Part shown: in pieces, positions 36,262-43,868 of the stretch
Layout: each line of letters begins with the position of its first letter
How positions within the stretch are numbered: position 1 is the first letter of the stretch
Source of the DNA: Marilutibacter penaei
GTDB lineage: Bacteria; Pseudomonadota; Gammaproteobacteria; Xanthomonadales; Xanthomonadaceae
DNA length: 64,000 bases
Assembly: GCF_014145395.1 (NCBI RefSeq)
Contig: NZ_JACHTE010000006.1
Span: forward strand, 62,001 to 126,000
Direction of reading: 5' to 3'
The notes under the pieces: generated by a model
Seen by the model: only the letters and a program-made list of their open reading frames with translations
Databases searched by the model: none
Told to the model about the DNA's origin: nothing
Program-made: the position numbers and the translations under genes

Positions 36262-37260
36262 ATGGAACGCAAGAACTCCACTCGACGCAAGAGGCCCAAC
36301 GCCGCCAGCCCGCAGCGTGGACAGTCACTGCCCGAATTCCTCGTGGTGGTGCCCGTGTTCCTGTTCCTGGTGCTTCTGGTGTTCCAGATGGTGCTCATCT
36401 ACCGCGCCAAGACGACGCTTGATTACGCCGCACTCGAAGCCGCGCGTGCGGGAGCGGTGAACGGCGCCAATATGGAGGACATGCGCGACGGCCTCATTCG
36501 TGGACTGACGCCCCTGTACGCGAGCTCCAGCGACGTTGCCGGTCTGGTGCGGGCGTATGGTGCTGCGGCCCTCGACGTAAACGGCGTCAGCGGATATGGG
36601 GGGAACGCCGAGATCGAGATCATCAGTCCGACCAAGCAGGCTTGGGAGGAATTCAAGGAGCGGCAGTACGACGGTCGCGAGGCGCTTCCCAACGACAACC
36701 TCGCGTTCCGGGCGAACGGAATAGGCGGTAGCGGTGTCAACATCCAGGACGCGAACATCCTGAAGATCAAGGTGCGCTATGACTTCCCGCTGATCGTCCC
36801 CTTCGTCGATCGCGTGCTTCGCGGGAAATCGGACTACGTGAAGCGAAATGGCCTCTTCGACACCGGCACCGTCGACATGAAGGATCCGCTGCTGAGCGGT
36901 CCCGATCCCATGCATGGCGAATGGGTCATGGGAAGGCACTTTCGCATTCCTCTGGAGTCCACGGCGATCGTACGCATGCAGTCGCCGATTTACAGTGCCG
37001 AGCTGCTGGCCGATGCAGGTGGCGGGACTCCCCCCGGTGGTGGCAATCCCCCCGGTGGCGGTGATCCCCCCGGTGGCGGTGATCCCCCCGGTGGTGGTGA
37101 TCCCCCCGGTGGTGGTGATCCCCCCGGTGGTGGTGATCCCCCCGGTGGTGGTGATCCCCCCGGTGGTGGTGATCCCCCCGGAGGTGGTGATCCGCCTGGT
37201 GGTGGTGACCCCGAACCGCCCGTTGAGCCCGATCCCTGGGAGCCACCGGTTTGCGCATGA
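36262..37260 (+). CDS. TadE/TadG-like protein with a (PPGGGD)n tail
   Basis: 332 aa. The leader ends SPQRGQSLPEF, then the pseudopilin helix (LVVVPVFLFLVLLVFQMVLIY) and the KTTLDYAALEAARAGAV motif of TadE/G proteins. A domain of about 200 residues follows. The C-terminus is a low-complexity tract of ten PPGGGN/D hexapeptides (about residues 257-316), then a Pro/Glu-rich end with a terminal Cys-Ala. The repeat probably makes a flexible stalk or wall-spanning tether. It overlaps the CPYC thioredoxin-like gene by ATGA. Confidence 0.82.
   Translation: MERKNSTRRKRPNAASPQRGQSLPEFLVVVPVFLFLVLLVFQMVLIYRAKTTLDYAALEAARAGAVNGANMEDMRDGLIRGLTPLYASSSDVAGLVRAYGAAALDVNGVSGYGGNAEIEIISPTKQAWEEFKERQYDGREALPNDNLAFRANGIGGSGVNIQDANILKIKVRYDFPLIVPFVDRVLRGKSDYVKRNGLFDTGTVDMKDPLLSGPDPMHGEWVMGRHFRIPLESTAIVRMQSPIYSAELLADAGGGTPPGGGNPPGGGDPPGGGDPPGGGDPPGGGDPPGGGDPPGGGDPPGGGDPPGGGDPPGGGDPEPPVEPDPWEPPVCA
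37030..37209 (+). repeat. coding tandem repeat, 10 x 18 bp (PPGGGN/D)
   Basis: Ten head-to-tail 18-bp units encode PPGGGN once and PPGGGD nine times. Five consecutive units are identical (CCCCCCGGTGGTGGTGAT); the flanking ones differ at third positions. The unit length keeps the frame, so copy-number change by slippage would lengthen or shorten the protein without a frameshift. Confidence 0.95.
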
Positions 37261-37907
37261 CCCTACCCGTTCACCCCCGCGGGAAACGACTCGGTGCCCA
37301 GGTGGGTTCCCTCGTGATTGGCTGCGTGCTTCTGGCGTGGTTGGCCGCCGCTCCCGTCGCAGCAGCGGCGACAACGGCACACGAAATCGTCGCACCGAAA
37401 GTATTGCCTGCCTCCGCGTGGGACCACGTCAAGGGTACGCCGGGGATCGTGTTCGGCCGAACGACGCCCGGAATCCCGGACGTGCAAATGATTTGCGACG
37501 TTCATTGTCCTTATTGCGCGCGGGTGTATACACAGCTCGTTGAACGCCGGCCCGCACTTCGCGTGAGGTGGGTTCCCATCGCCTACTTCAAGCCGGATAG
37601 CGATCGGGTGGCCGCGGCGATCCTGGCGGCACCGGATCCCCGGGCGGCCCTCGACCGGAACTATCGGGCATACGATCATGCGGCACGCCGCGGTGGGTAT
37701 GGCGACGCATCCGCAGACGTCCTCAAACTCGATGCATCACATGCGGCGCTCAAGGAGCGCTGGAGGGGTTGGGGCCGCTTCACGCCGATGGTCCTTGTCC
37801 GGGCCGGGGACGGCACTGTGCTGCAGGCCGCCGGAACCTCTCCTGCTTTCCTGGATCCCGTACTGGATCGGGCAGGGCGGAGCAAACAGGCGTACGACGC
37901 ATGGTGA
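37257..37907 (+). CDS. DsbA/DsbG-like thiol-disulfide protein 1 (CPYC)
   Basis: 216 aa exported thioredoxin-fold protein. The signal peptide is cleaved near VAAAA, the active site is CDVHCPYCARVY (CPYC, as in glutaredoxins), and the C-terminal cis-Pro region is RFTPMVLVRAGDG. It lacks the N-terminal dimerisation domain of DsbC/DsbG. A paralog with the same motif order lies at 39665. The gene overlaps a GH19-type hydrolase gene whose N-terminus has several Cys residues, so catalysis of that protein's disulfides is the simplest role. ATG 37257 gives an ATGA overlap with the preceding stop. Confidence 0.82.
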   Translation: MTLPVHPRGKRLGAQVGSLVIGCVLLAWLAAAPVAAAATTAHEIVAPKVLPASAWDHVKGTPGIVFGRTTPGIPDVQMICDVHCPYCARVYTQLVERRPALRVRWVPIAYFKPDSDRVAAAILAAPDPRAALDRNYRAYDHAARRGGYGDASADVLKLDASHAALKERWRGWGRFTPMVLVRAGDGTVLQAAGTSPAFLDPVLDRAGRSKQAYDAW

Positions 37908-38884
37908 CGCCCGGAAAAGACTCGACTGCTTCCCCCCGGGCATTCGCGCGGGCGGCCAGGCCTGAGTCCCGGGCGACGCATCGTCATTTGCGGGGTTCGC
38001 TGTCCCCGCTCTTCTTCCTGCTGATCGGCCTCGGCGTCGTCGTCCCCGGTGCTTGGGGCCAGGACGTGCCGGAATGCCCCGACCCGGGAATGTGCTTCCT
38101 CGACCAGGACGCGAAGGATGCCTGGGCCGCGGAGCGCGGGTGTGCATTCGCGGGCCCGGAGGAGAACGGCGACTGCACGGTAACCGCGGAGATGCTGGGT
38201 GAGGTGTGGCCCAACGCGGATGCCGATCTGTTGCAGGATTTCGCGGATCAACTGGACGGCAACCTCGTCGAGTACAACCTCGACACGCCGGAACGGCTGT
38301 CGCATTTCTTCGCGCAGGTCCGGGAGGAAACGGGCCCCCGGCTCCGCTTGCGCGAAAGCATGAATTACACGTCTGCCGCGCTGAAGGCGACCTTCAGCTA
38401 CTTCGCCCGTAACCCTGACGAAGCCGACCGGTACGGCAGGCTGCAGGATGCCAACGGCCGGGTGACCCAGGTTGCCGATCAGGAAGCAATCGCCAACCGG
38501 GCGTATGCCGGCAGGATCGGCAACGGCGACGTCGCCAGTGGCGATGGCTGGGCCTTCCGCGGCGGCGGGCTCCTGCAGACGACGGGTCGGGACAACTACC
38601 AGTCGCTGCAGGACGCTTACGAGAACTCCTCGGGAGACGACGGTATCGACTTCGTAGAGAATCCCGAGCTGCTCGAGCAGCCGCAGTATGCGCTCGCATC
38701 TGCGGCGCACTACTGGACCGAGAATGGCCTGCACTTGTCCGCGGATGCCGGCACCGGGGGTGGCGACGTCGACGCGATCACGCGGGTCATCAATCGCCAC
38801 ACAAGCAGTTACGGAGATCGGCGCGACCATTTCGATGCCATCTGGAGCAACAACGTGTTCGAAGACGTGGATTGCGGAAGTTGA
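37901..38884 (+). CDS. GH19-family chitinase/lysozyme-like secreted hydrolase
   Basis: 327 aa with a hydrophobic segment around residues 36-52 ending in AWGQDV, a likely late-starting signal peptide. The mature N-terminus carries a module (CPDPGMCFLDQDAKDAWAAERGCAF) shared with the pesticin-like protein downstream. The rest is a glycoside hydrolase 19 fold: HFFAQVREETG gives the first catalytic Glu, the NYTSAALKATFSYF helix follows, and FRGGGLLQTTGRDNY is the signature. GH19 enzymes act on chitin or as peptidoglycan muramidases in endolysins. Secretion by a Tad-bearing cell suggests wall remodelling or attack on other bacteria. GTG 37904 is an alternative start. Confidence 0.82.
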   Translation: MVTPGKDSTASPRAFARAARPESRATHRHLRGSLSPLFFLLIGLGVVVPGAWGQDVPECPDPGMCFLDQDAKDAWAAERGCAFAGPEENGDCTVTAEMLGEVWPNADADLLQDFADQLDGNLVEYNLDTPERLSHFFAQVREETGPRLRLRESMNYTSAALKATFSYFARNPDEADRYGRLQDANGRVTQVADQEAIANRAYAGRIGNGDVASGDGWAFRGGGLLQTTGRDNYQSLQDAYENSSGDDGIDFVENPELLEQPQYALASAAHYWTENGLHLSADAGTGGGDVDAITRVINRHTSSYGDRRDHFDAIWSNNVFEDVDCGS

Positions 38885-39588
38885 ACATCAAGCAGACATT
38901 GCAGTTGGCCTCCCTGACCCTGTCGGCGTTCCTGGCAGGGTGTTCGGGCGCGGTACCGGCCCCTGAACCGGCCAAGCCAGGTCCGGTGGCGACGGCGCCC
39001 GCCCAGGCCGACGTCGCCGCATCACTCTGTGCGCTGCTCGGACCGGGCATCGCCTACGAGGATGTGCCCGCGCTAGGGCCCGACTTCTCCGGGTCCTCGC
39101 TCAAGGTACTGAGGGTGCGTTCCGGTTCCCGCCTGCAATATGCCACCCGGCCACGGCCCATCGATCTTCCCTCCGGCGAAGGCGTCCTCCAGCTTGCCTA
39201 CGGCTTTGACGTCAATGACGAACTGCAGCTCGAGGTTTGCCTCAAAGGGTCCGACGGCCATGCCACCCACTCGGCTGCCATAGGCTCCCAAGGCGGGCAA
39301 CACCCCGAGGTAACGCGGATATTCGTCGCCAATGCCGACGCGAACCCCGCGGGCGAGCTCATCGTGCTCGTTGCATGGAAAGTGGAAAACGCACTGGGCA
39401 GCGTCGGGACCATGTATGAGCCCCATGTCTTCAAGATCGAAGATGGCCGAACGTTGATGCAGCGGGTCGAACTCGCTGACCCCAGCCTTTCCTTCGGCTT
39501 CGATGGCATCAGGGAAGGCGAGAAGGTGGAGTATCCCTTCGCAGACGAGCGCGCGTTCCGGACGCGCCTGCAGGAACTTGGCTACTAG
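38872..39588 (+). CDS. lipoprotein of unknown function following the GH19 gene
   Basis: About 238 aa with lipobox LAGC at about residue 24 and a Pro/Ala linker. The C-terminal region is beta-rich and has two Cys residues (SLCALLGPG, EVCLKGS) and several aspartates. No family is recognised. Position right after a secreted hydrolase is compatible with an inhibitor or immunity lipoprotein, but this is speculation. The start is uncertain: TTG 38872 and TTG 38881 are both possible, neither with an ideal Shine-Dalgarno, and both overlap the GH19 stop. Confidence 0.65.
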   Translation: MRKLNIKQTLQLASLTLSAFLAGCSGAVPAPEPAKPGPVATAPAQADVAASLCALLGPGIAYEDVPALGPDFSGSSLKVLRVRSGSRLQYATRPRPIDLPSGEGVLQLAYGFDVNDELQLEVCLKGSDGHATHSAAIGSQGGQHPEVTRIFVANADANPAGELIVLVAWKVENALGSVGTMYEPHVFKIEDGRTLMQRVELADPSLSFGFDGIREGEKVEYPFADERAFRTRLQELGY

Positions 39589-39664
39589 GCACGCGGGCAG
39601 CTCACCTGTTTGCGCAGCTCGCCGCTTAACACATGTACATGACGAAAGACTGGAGTCCACGACG

Positions 39665-40273
39665 ATGAAAACTTGCCTTGAGCTCGTTCGCGCCGTTCTG
39701 CTGGCAGGTTTGCTCTCGATTCCGTGGGCTGCCGATGCCCAGGTCCGCCAGTACCGTCCGCTACCCGACGACGCCTGGCGGACGCTGGAGGCGGCAAGCG
39801 GCATCCGGTGGATGGGAGCCAGCGGTCTTCAGGCGAATGTACAGGTCATATGCGATGCGAACTGCCCGTACTGCGCCCGACTGGACCGCACATTGCGGGA
39901 AAAGTACCCGAGCCTGGCGGTACGTTGGGTTCCGACGGCCTATTTCCAGAGGGACAGCGAAGCGGTCGCCGCGTCGCTGCTCTCTTCAGAGGACCCCGTT
40001 GCCGCACTGATAGCGAACTACCGAGACTACGACTTCGACGCGCGGCACGGCGGACATGTCCCGGCTTCCAACGGCCTGCGCCTAGGTGCCAGCCACGGGG
40101 CGCTCGAGCAGGCGTGGAAGGAATGGGGCGGGTTCACGCCGATGATCGTGGTGCGCACTCGGGACGGTCGCATCTTGCAGGCACTGGGCTCCAACGAATC
40201 GTTCGTGGCGCCCGTGCTGGAGATGGCGGCACCTTCTGCCCGGCGCTACGAAGCATGGGGCGGCACTCCATAG
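39665..40273 (+). CDS. DsbA/DsbG-like thiol-disulfide protein 2 (CPYC)
   Basis: 202 aa precursor with signal peptide cleaved after ADAQ. The active site VICDANCPYCARLD and the stretch VRWVPTAYFQRDSEAVAASLL match paralog 1 (VRWVPIAYFKPDSDRVAAAIL) closely, and the GGFTPMIVVRTRDG cis-Pro loop is preserved. It is therefore a duplicate specialised for the next gene product. It precedes the pesticin-like hydrolase by 17 bp, repeating the order seen at 37257-38884. Start at ATG 39665. Confidence 0.82.
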   Translation: MKTCLELVRAVLLAGLLSIPWAADAQVRQYRPLPDDAWRTLEAASGIRWMGASGLQANVQVICDANCPYCARLDRTLREKYPSLAVRWVPTAYFQRDSEAVAASLLSSEDPVAALIANYRDYDFDARHGGHVPASNGLRLGASHGALEQAWKEWGGFTPMIVVRTRDGRILQALGSNESFVAPVLEMAAPSARRYEAWGGTP

Positions 40274-40290
40274 GAAGGAGCAAAAACGCA

Positions 40291-41211
40291 ATGAGCGCAG
40301 TTCTTGACGACCAAAGGAATCCAGGATCGTTCCGGGGCCGTTTCGCCCTGGGACTTTCATGCTTCCGGACCATGCTGTTCGTCTTCGCGGCAACCCTCGC
40401 GGTATCGCCGCTGCATGCCCAGCAGAACAGTACGCTTCCGCCATGTCCGGATCCCGGGATGTGTTTCGTCAACCAGGAAGCCAAGGACGCTTGGGCCGAA
40501 GCTCAGGGTTGCGAGTTCGGAGAGGAGGAAGATCCCGCGGCCGAGGCCTGTACCGAAGCCTGGCGCCTGGACGATGACTTCCTGGAGGAAAGCGAAGGGG
40601 CGCTTGTCCTGGACGGCTACATTCCGCGCCGGAACGGGGAGATCCTCGGCCAGAGCGGTGTCACCATCAGCACGGGCATCGACCTCGGCCAGCAGAGCGC
40701 TGCCGGCACCCGCACGATCATCGACAATTACATCGCCGAGCACGGTAACGCCGGTAATGTGGACGTGGATGCCTTGATGGATACGCTGGACCCGTACTTC
40801 GGCCTCAGGCGGCAGGCGGCCGCGGATGCCTTGGCTGCCCAACCCCTGACAGTGACGGAGGCCGAGGCGGAGTTACTCGCGGAGGCATTCAAGTTCCATT
40901 TCCTCAACGAGATCGCGGACCAGTTCGACGCGGAGAACGAACTGGGCATGACGTTCCGGCAATTGCCCGCCGCGGCGCAGACGGTGATCATGGATTTCGC
41001 CTACCAGTACGGGCTCTCGGACACCCGCGGCAATATCCGCCAGACGTTCTGGGGACACGTGTACCGCGGCGAATGGCTGGAGTTGGCCGAGTGGCTCGAC
41101 AGCAATCCGGATCCCTACACCAGGCGACGACGGCGTGAAGGCGAGCTGCTTCAGGATGCCATCGACAATCATCAGATCCCGAACACCGGTGACCCATGCC
41201 CGGGGGAATGA
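40291..41211 (+). CDS. pesticin/T4-lysozyme-like secreted muramidase
   Basis: 306 aa. A signal peptide ends near LHAQQ. The same Cys module as in the GH19 protein follows (CPDPGMCFVNQEAKDAWAEAQGCEF). After an acidic linker comes a pesticin-type lysozyme domain: a Glu in EESEG is the likely general acid, and the stretch GQSGVTISTGIDLGQQS supplies the Thr and Asp of the E-x-D/T active site. Downstream QTVIMDFAYQYG is a family helix. Pesticin-like enzymes cleave peptidoglycan glycan strands. A strong GGAAGGAG Shine-Dalgarno marks the start. No cognate immunity protein is recognisable next to it. Confidence 0.82.
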   Translation: MSAVLDDQRNPGSFRGRFALGLSCFRTMLFVFAATLAVSPLHAQQNSTLPPCPDPGMCFVNQEAKDAWAEAQGCEFGEEEDPAAEACTEAWRLDDDFLEESEGALVLDGYIPRRNGEILGQSGVTISTGIDLGQQSAAGTRTIIDNYIAEHGNAGNVDVDALMDTLDPYFGLRRQAAADALAAQPLTVTEAEAELLAEAFKFHFLNEIADQFDAENELGMTFRQLPAAAQTVIMDFAYQYGLSDTRGNIRQTFWGHVYRGEWLELAEWLDSNPDPYTRRRRREGELLQDAIDNHQIPNTGDPCPGE

Positions 41212-41263
41212 CAATGCCTGCCACGGGCTTTCGCCGGCTGGAAGGAATGAGAGGGGGTACGAA

Positions 41264-42037
41264 GTGAACCGATTGATCGCAACTTGCCTGGCAACGGCGC
41301 TCCTGTCGGGAGCTGCCGCATGCAGTGCCACGCCCGGGAGCAACGATGACCCCACCGCCGGTCCGGATGAGAACGCGGCGCCGAGCAGGACCAGGGCCCC
41401 ATCGGCCGACGCGTTCAAGGCCTTCATCGATGAGATCCGACAGGTGGCGGGCGGCGCCCGGATGACGTCGCCCCACGGTGCGGAAAGCGCGAATCCGATC
41501 CCGGTTGCCGACCGGATCGTGGCCGGGTTCGAGCAGGACCCTCCCCGGCAATTGCGGCTGGAAAGCGGCGTAACGATCTACTGGGGATGGCAGCAGGGCC
41601 AGGCCTTCGTGAAGTCGATCGCTATCCGGGGCACCGGTGGCGATCTTCAACTGCTCGGCGCCATCGATGACCTTCCAATGCTCTATAGCCGCCGGTCCGG
41701 GCGTGCCATCGCCGACCAGACCGCGTATGACGCGTATGCGGCTGAACGCGCGGAGCGAGGAAGCACCCCCGCCGTGACCCTGTTCGCGCGTGATGACGAC
41801 GCCCTGGCCGTCCACCTCCCGTTGGTCCAACGCTGGTTGCAGGCTGGCATGCTGGGATTCAACGCCGATTGCAATGACCCAGCCCAGCGACCGGTCTGTA
41901 CGTTCGTGGAGACTGTGCGTCTTCCGATCGACGCCTACGCACTCGAGTGCGCGGGAACCGGCACGGGCGGTGACTGTGAGATGCCGGTGCCCACCGTTCC
42001 CCCGGCGCCGATTCCTCTGGGTGCGTTCAGGCAGTGA
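41264..42037 (+). CDS. lipoprotein of unknown function
   Basis: 257 aa with lipobox AAAC near residue 20 and a Pro/Asp-rich linker. The folded region contains IYWGWQQGQAFVKSIAIRG, TLFARDDDALAVHLPLVQRWLQAGML and late Cys pairs (ADCNDPAQRPVC, LECAGTGTGGDC). No family is recognised. GTG 41264 is the only start that gives a proper signal peptide; GAGAGGGGG lies upstream. It follows the pesticin-like gene by 52 bp and overlaps the next gene by GTGA, suggesting translational coupling of the pair. Confidence 0.7.
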   Translation: MNRLIATCLATALLSGAAACSATPGSNDDPTAGPDENAAPSRTRAPSADAFKAFIDEIRQVAGGARMTSPHGAESANPIPVADRIVAGFEQDPPRQLRLESGVTIYWGWQQGQAFVKSIAIRGTGGDLQLLGAIDDLPMLYSRRSGRAIADQTAYDAYAAERAERGSTPAVTLFARDDDALAVHLPLVQRWLQAGMLGFNADCNDPAQRPVCTFVETVRLPIDAYALECAGTGTGGDCEMPVPTVPPAPIPLGAFRQ

Positions 42038-42693
42038 CGGCCGGCGGCATGCGAGGGCGTGGGCGCGCTTGGGGATGGGGCCTGCTACTCGTGGGTATCG
42101 CGGCCTCGACCCCGGCAGCTGCGGAAGAGGCGCCCCAGCCCGTCTCTTTCGTGATGCGGGCGACGTTGACCGGGGACAGCCCCTACCGAGGGGGCTACGA
42201 TCCAGAGCCGTATCCGGTCACCATACACGCGCAAGGGCCAAGCACTCGGATCGACTTCACCGGGCCCGCTGGCGAGCATGGCCTCGTCATGCAAGACGCG
42301 GAAACCGGTTCTGGCTGGCTCATCAGCCTGGGCGAGAACATCGCCGTGCCACTTCAGGCTCCCGTGCTGGGCCAACTGGTTGTCGATCCGGGGCAGCCCT
42401 GCCAGCACATGCGTGTACAGTGTCGGCCCTCGGGACGGCGTTACCTGGCCGGGAGAATCGTCGAGGGCTGGCGATATCGCGATGCCCATGGCCGGGGCCC
42501 TGCCGGCACCAGCGACGGCGAGGTGTGGGTGGATCCGGAGCAGGGGGCGGTCCTGGCCTACAGCGGCAGGAGGCGCGGCTGGGACAGGACGTACGGTATG
42601 GAGGCTTCGACCATCACCTATGGTGCGCTGCCCGACGCGCTTTTCACGCTACCCGAAAGCGTCTCGATTCCGGAGGGTGACGCCGGGCGTTGA
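42034..42693 (+). CDS. secreted protein of unknown function
   Basis: 219 aa precursor: a signal peptide (after a basic start, hydrophobic GLLLVGIAAS, cleavage near PAAAEE), then a beta-rich domain. The domain has GPSTRIDFTGPAGEHGLVMQD, GWLISLGENIAVPLQ, and two Cys (QPCQHMRVQCR). The general pattern recalls DUF4412-type periplasmic proteins, but I cannot assign it with confidence. The GTG start overlaps the preceding stop (GTGA). It is the last gene of the transcription unit before a stem-loop. Confidence 0.68.
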   Translation: MTAGGMRGRGRAWGWGLLLVGIAASTPAAAEEAPQPVSFVMRATLTGDSPYRGGYDPEPYPVTIHAQGPSTRIDFTGPAGEHGLVMQDAETGSGWLISLGENIAVPLQAPVLGQLVVDPGQPCQHMRVQCRPSGRRYLAGRIVEGWRYRDAHGRGPAGTSDGEVWVDPEQGAVLAYSGRRRGWDRTYGMEASTITYGALPDALFTLPESVSIPEGDAGR

Positions 42694-42768
42694 CGCGCTC
42701 CCGTTATCATCGTGGTGCGGGAACCCTTTGTAGGGGTCACTGCCTGTCTGCTGCTGTTCGCCGCTGCC

Positions 42769-42788
42769 GGCGCCGATATGTCGGCGCC
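42769..42788 (+). terminator. stem-loop at the end of the Tad gene block
   Basis: GGCGCCGA and TCGGCGCC form a perfect 8-bp stem with tetraloop TATG, 75 bp after the last secreted-protein gene and 45 bp before OmpA paralog 4. No U-run follows on the plus strand, so it could terminate or process the long transcript, or act in the leader of the next gene. Confidence 0.45.
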
Positions 42789-42833
42789 ACTGCATGGCCG
42801 CGCTGTCAATCCAAACTCCCCTAGGATGTAACG

Positions 42834-43853
42834 ATGATTCCGCGTTCCTTTCCTATAGCTTGCTTTGCCGCGTGCCTTGTACTGGCAGCCTGCGGCGAAG
42901 TCCCGGCGCCGGTGACGCCCCCCGAAACCGACCCGGCCACTCAAACCCCCATCGAGCCCGAGCCCGAGAAGCCCAAGGGGTTCGACGTCAGCGGCATTCC
43001 GGTGTCCGACGCACCGTTGGGCAGCTATCCCTATTTTCCGCTTCCAGATGGCTATCACACGAGCGAACAATTCTCGTCGACCATCGAGGCAGGCCGGTTC
43101 CCGTTCTGGGTCGGCGAACTGTTCATTGGGGTGGAAGGTCGCATCCATCAGGCCAACATCCGTGTAAACGAAGGCAAGACGTTCTCCACGAGCGAAGTGG
43201 AGCAAGCGGTTCGCGACACCATCCTGGGAGTTGGCGGTGTCGAGGTCGCAAACATGGAGATCCCCCGCTCCAGGAGCGAAGAGGTACTGACGCGTTCATT
43301 CACCCAGGAGTTCAGGAACGGACTGTGTTGGCCAAGCGAGCCGGTGCAGACGTACGTCGTCCGCCGGAGCGACAAGGACATCTGGATCCACGCCTGTACC
43401 TACGGAGGCATCGGCGCCGCTTGGGTGATCGTCGAGGCTGAGAACTCGCTGCCTGATCCGGAACCGCTCGATGCGGGCGGGTTGGCCTCCCGTCTGCGTA
43501 CCGACGGCCTCGCCACCGTCCCGTTTGCCTTTCAAAGCGCGGCCGCCGATATCCTGGAGAACGAGGCTCCGCGGATCGACGCTATTGCCGAAGTACTTGA
43601 TCAGGAGGCTGATTGGCGGTTCGCCGTCAGCGGGTACGCGGGTGCGGGCGTCGGTCCCGCGCAAGCGGCCCAGCTCGCTGACGCCCGTGCACAGGCGGTG
43701 GTGTCCGCCCTCGTTGCCGCGGGCATCGATCCGGACCGACTGTCCGTGGTACCGAGTGCCGATACGGAGCCATCCCGGGAGAGCGGACGGAACATTGAAT
43801 TGACGCTGCTACCTGCCGAGTCCGGTGCCAGCGCTCCAGCCTCGCTTCCCTGA
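42834..43853 (+). CDS. OmpA-family lipoprotein, paralog 4 (degenerate OmpA domain)
   Basis: 339 aa lipoprotein (lipobox LAAC). The middle domain is clearly the same as in paralogs 1-3: IPVSDAPLGSYPYFPLPDGY, FWVGELFIGVEGR, GGVEVANM and TYVVRRSDKDIWIHAC. The C-terminal OmpA-like domain has diverged: where paralogs have GHTD it has SGYAGAG, and the terminal NRRVEL region is changed to GRNIELTL, so the peptidoglycan-contact Asp is lost. It may no longer bind peptidoglycan. It sits downstream of the Tad genes in the same orientation. Confidence 0.82.
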   Translation: MIPRSFPIACFAACLVLAACGEVPAPVTPPETDPATQTPIEPEPEKPKGFDVSGIPVSDAPLGSYPYFPLPDGYHTSEQFSSTIEAGRFPFWVGELFIGVEGRIHQANIRVNEGKTFSTSEVEQAVRDTILGVGGVEVANMEIPRSRSEEVLTRSFTQEFRNGLCWPSEPVQTYVVRRSDKDIWIHACTYGGIGAAWVIVEAENSLPDPEPLDAGGLASRLRTDGLATVPFAFQSAAADILENEAPRIDAIAEVLDQEADWRFAVSGYAGAGVGPAQAAQLADARAQAVVSALVAAGIDPDRLSVVPSADTEPSRESGRNIELTLLPAESGASAPASLP

Positions 43854-43868
43854 TCTGTCCGCCAGTCC

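Noticed and set aside
37030-37209. Possible CRISPR array
   Set aside because: The 18-bp units are contiguous without spacers and encode an in-frame protein repeat.
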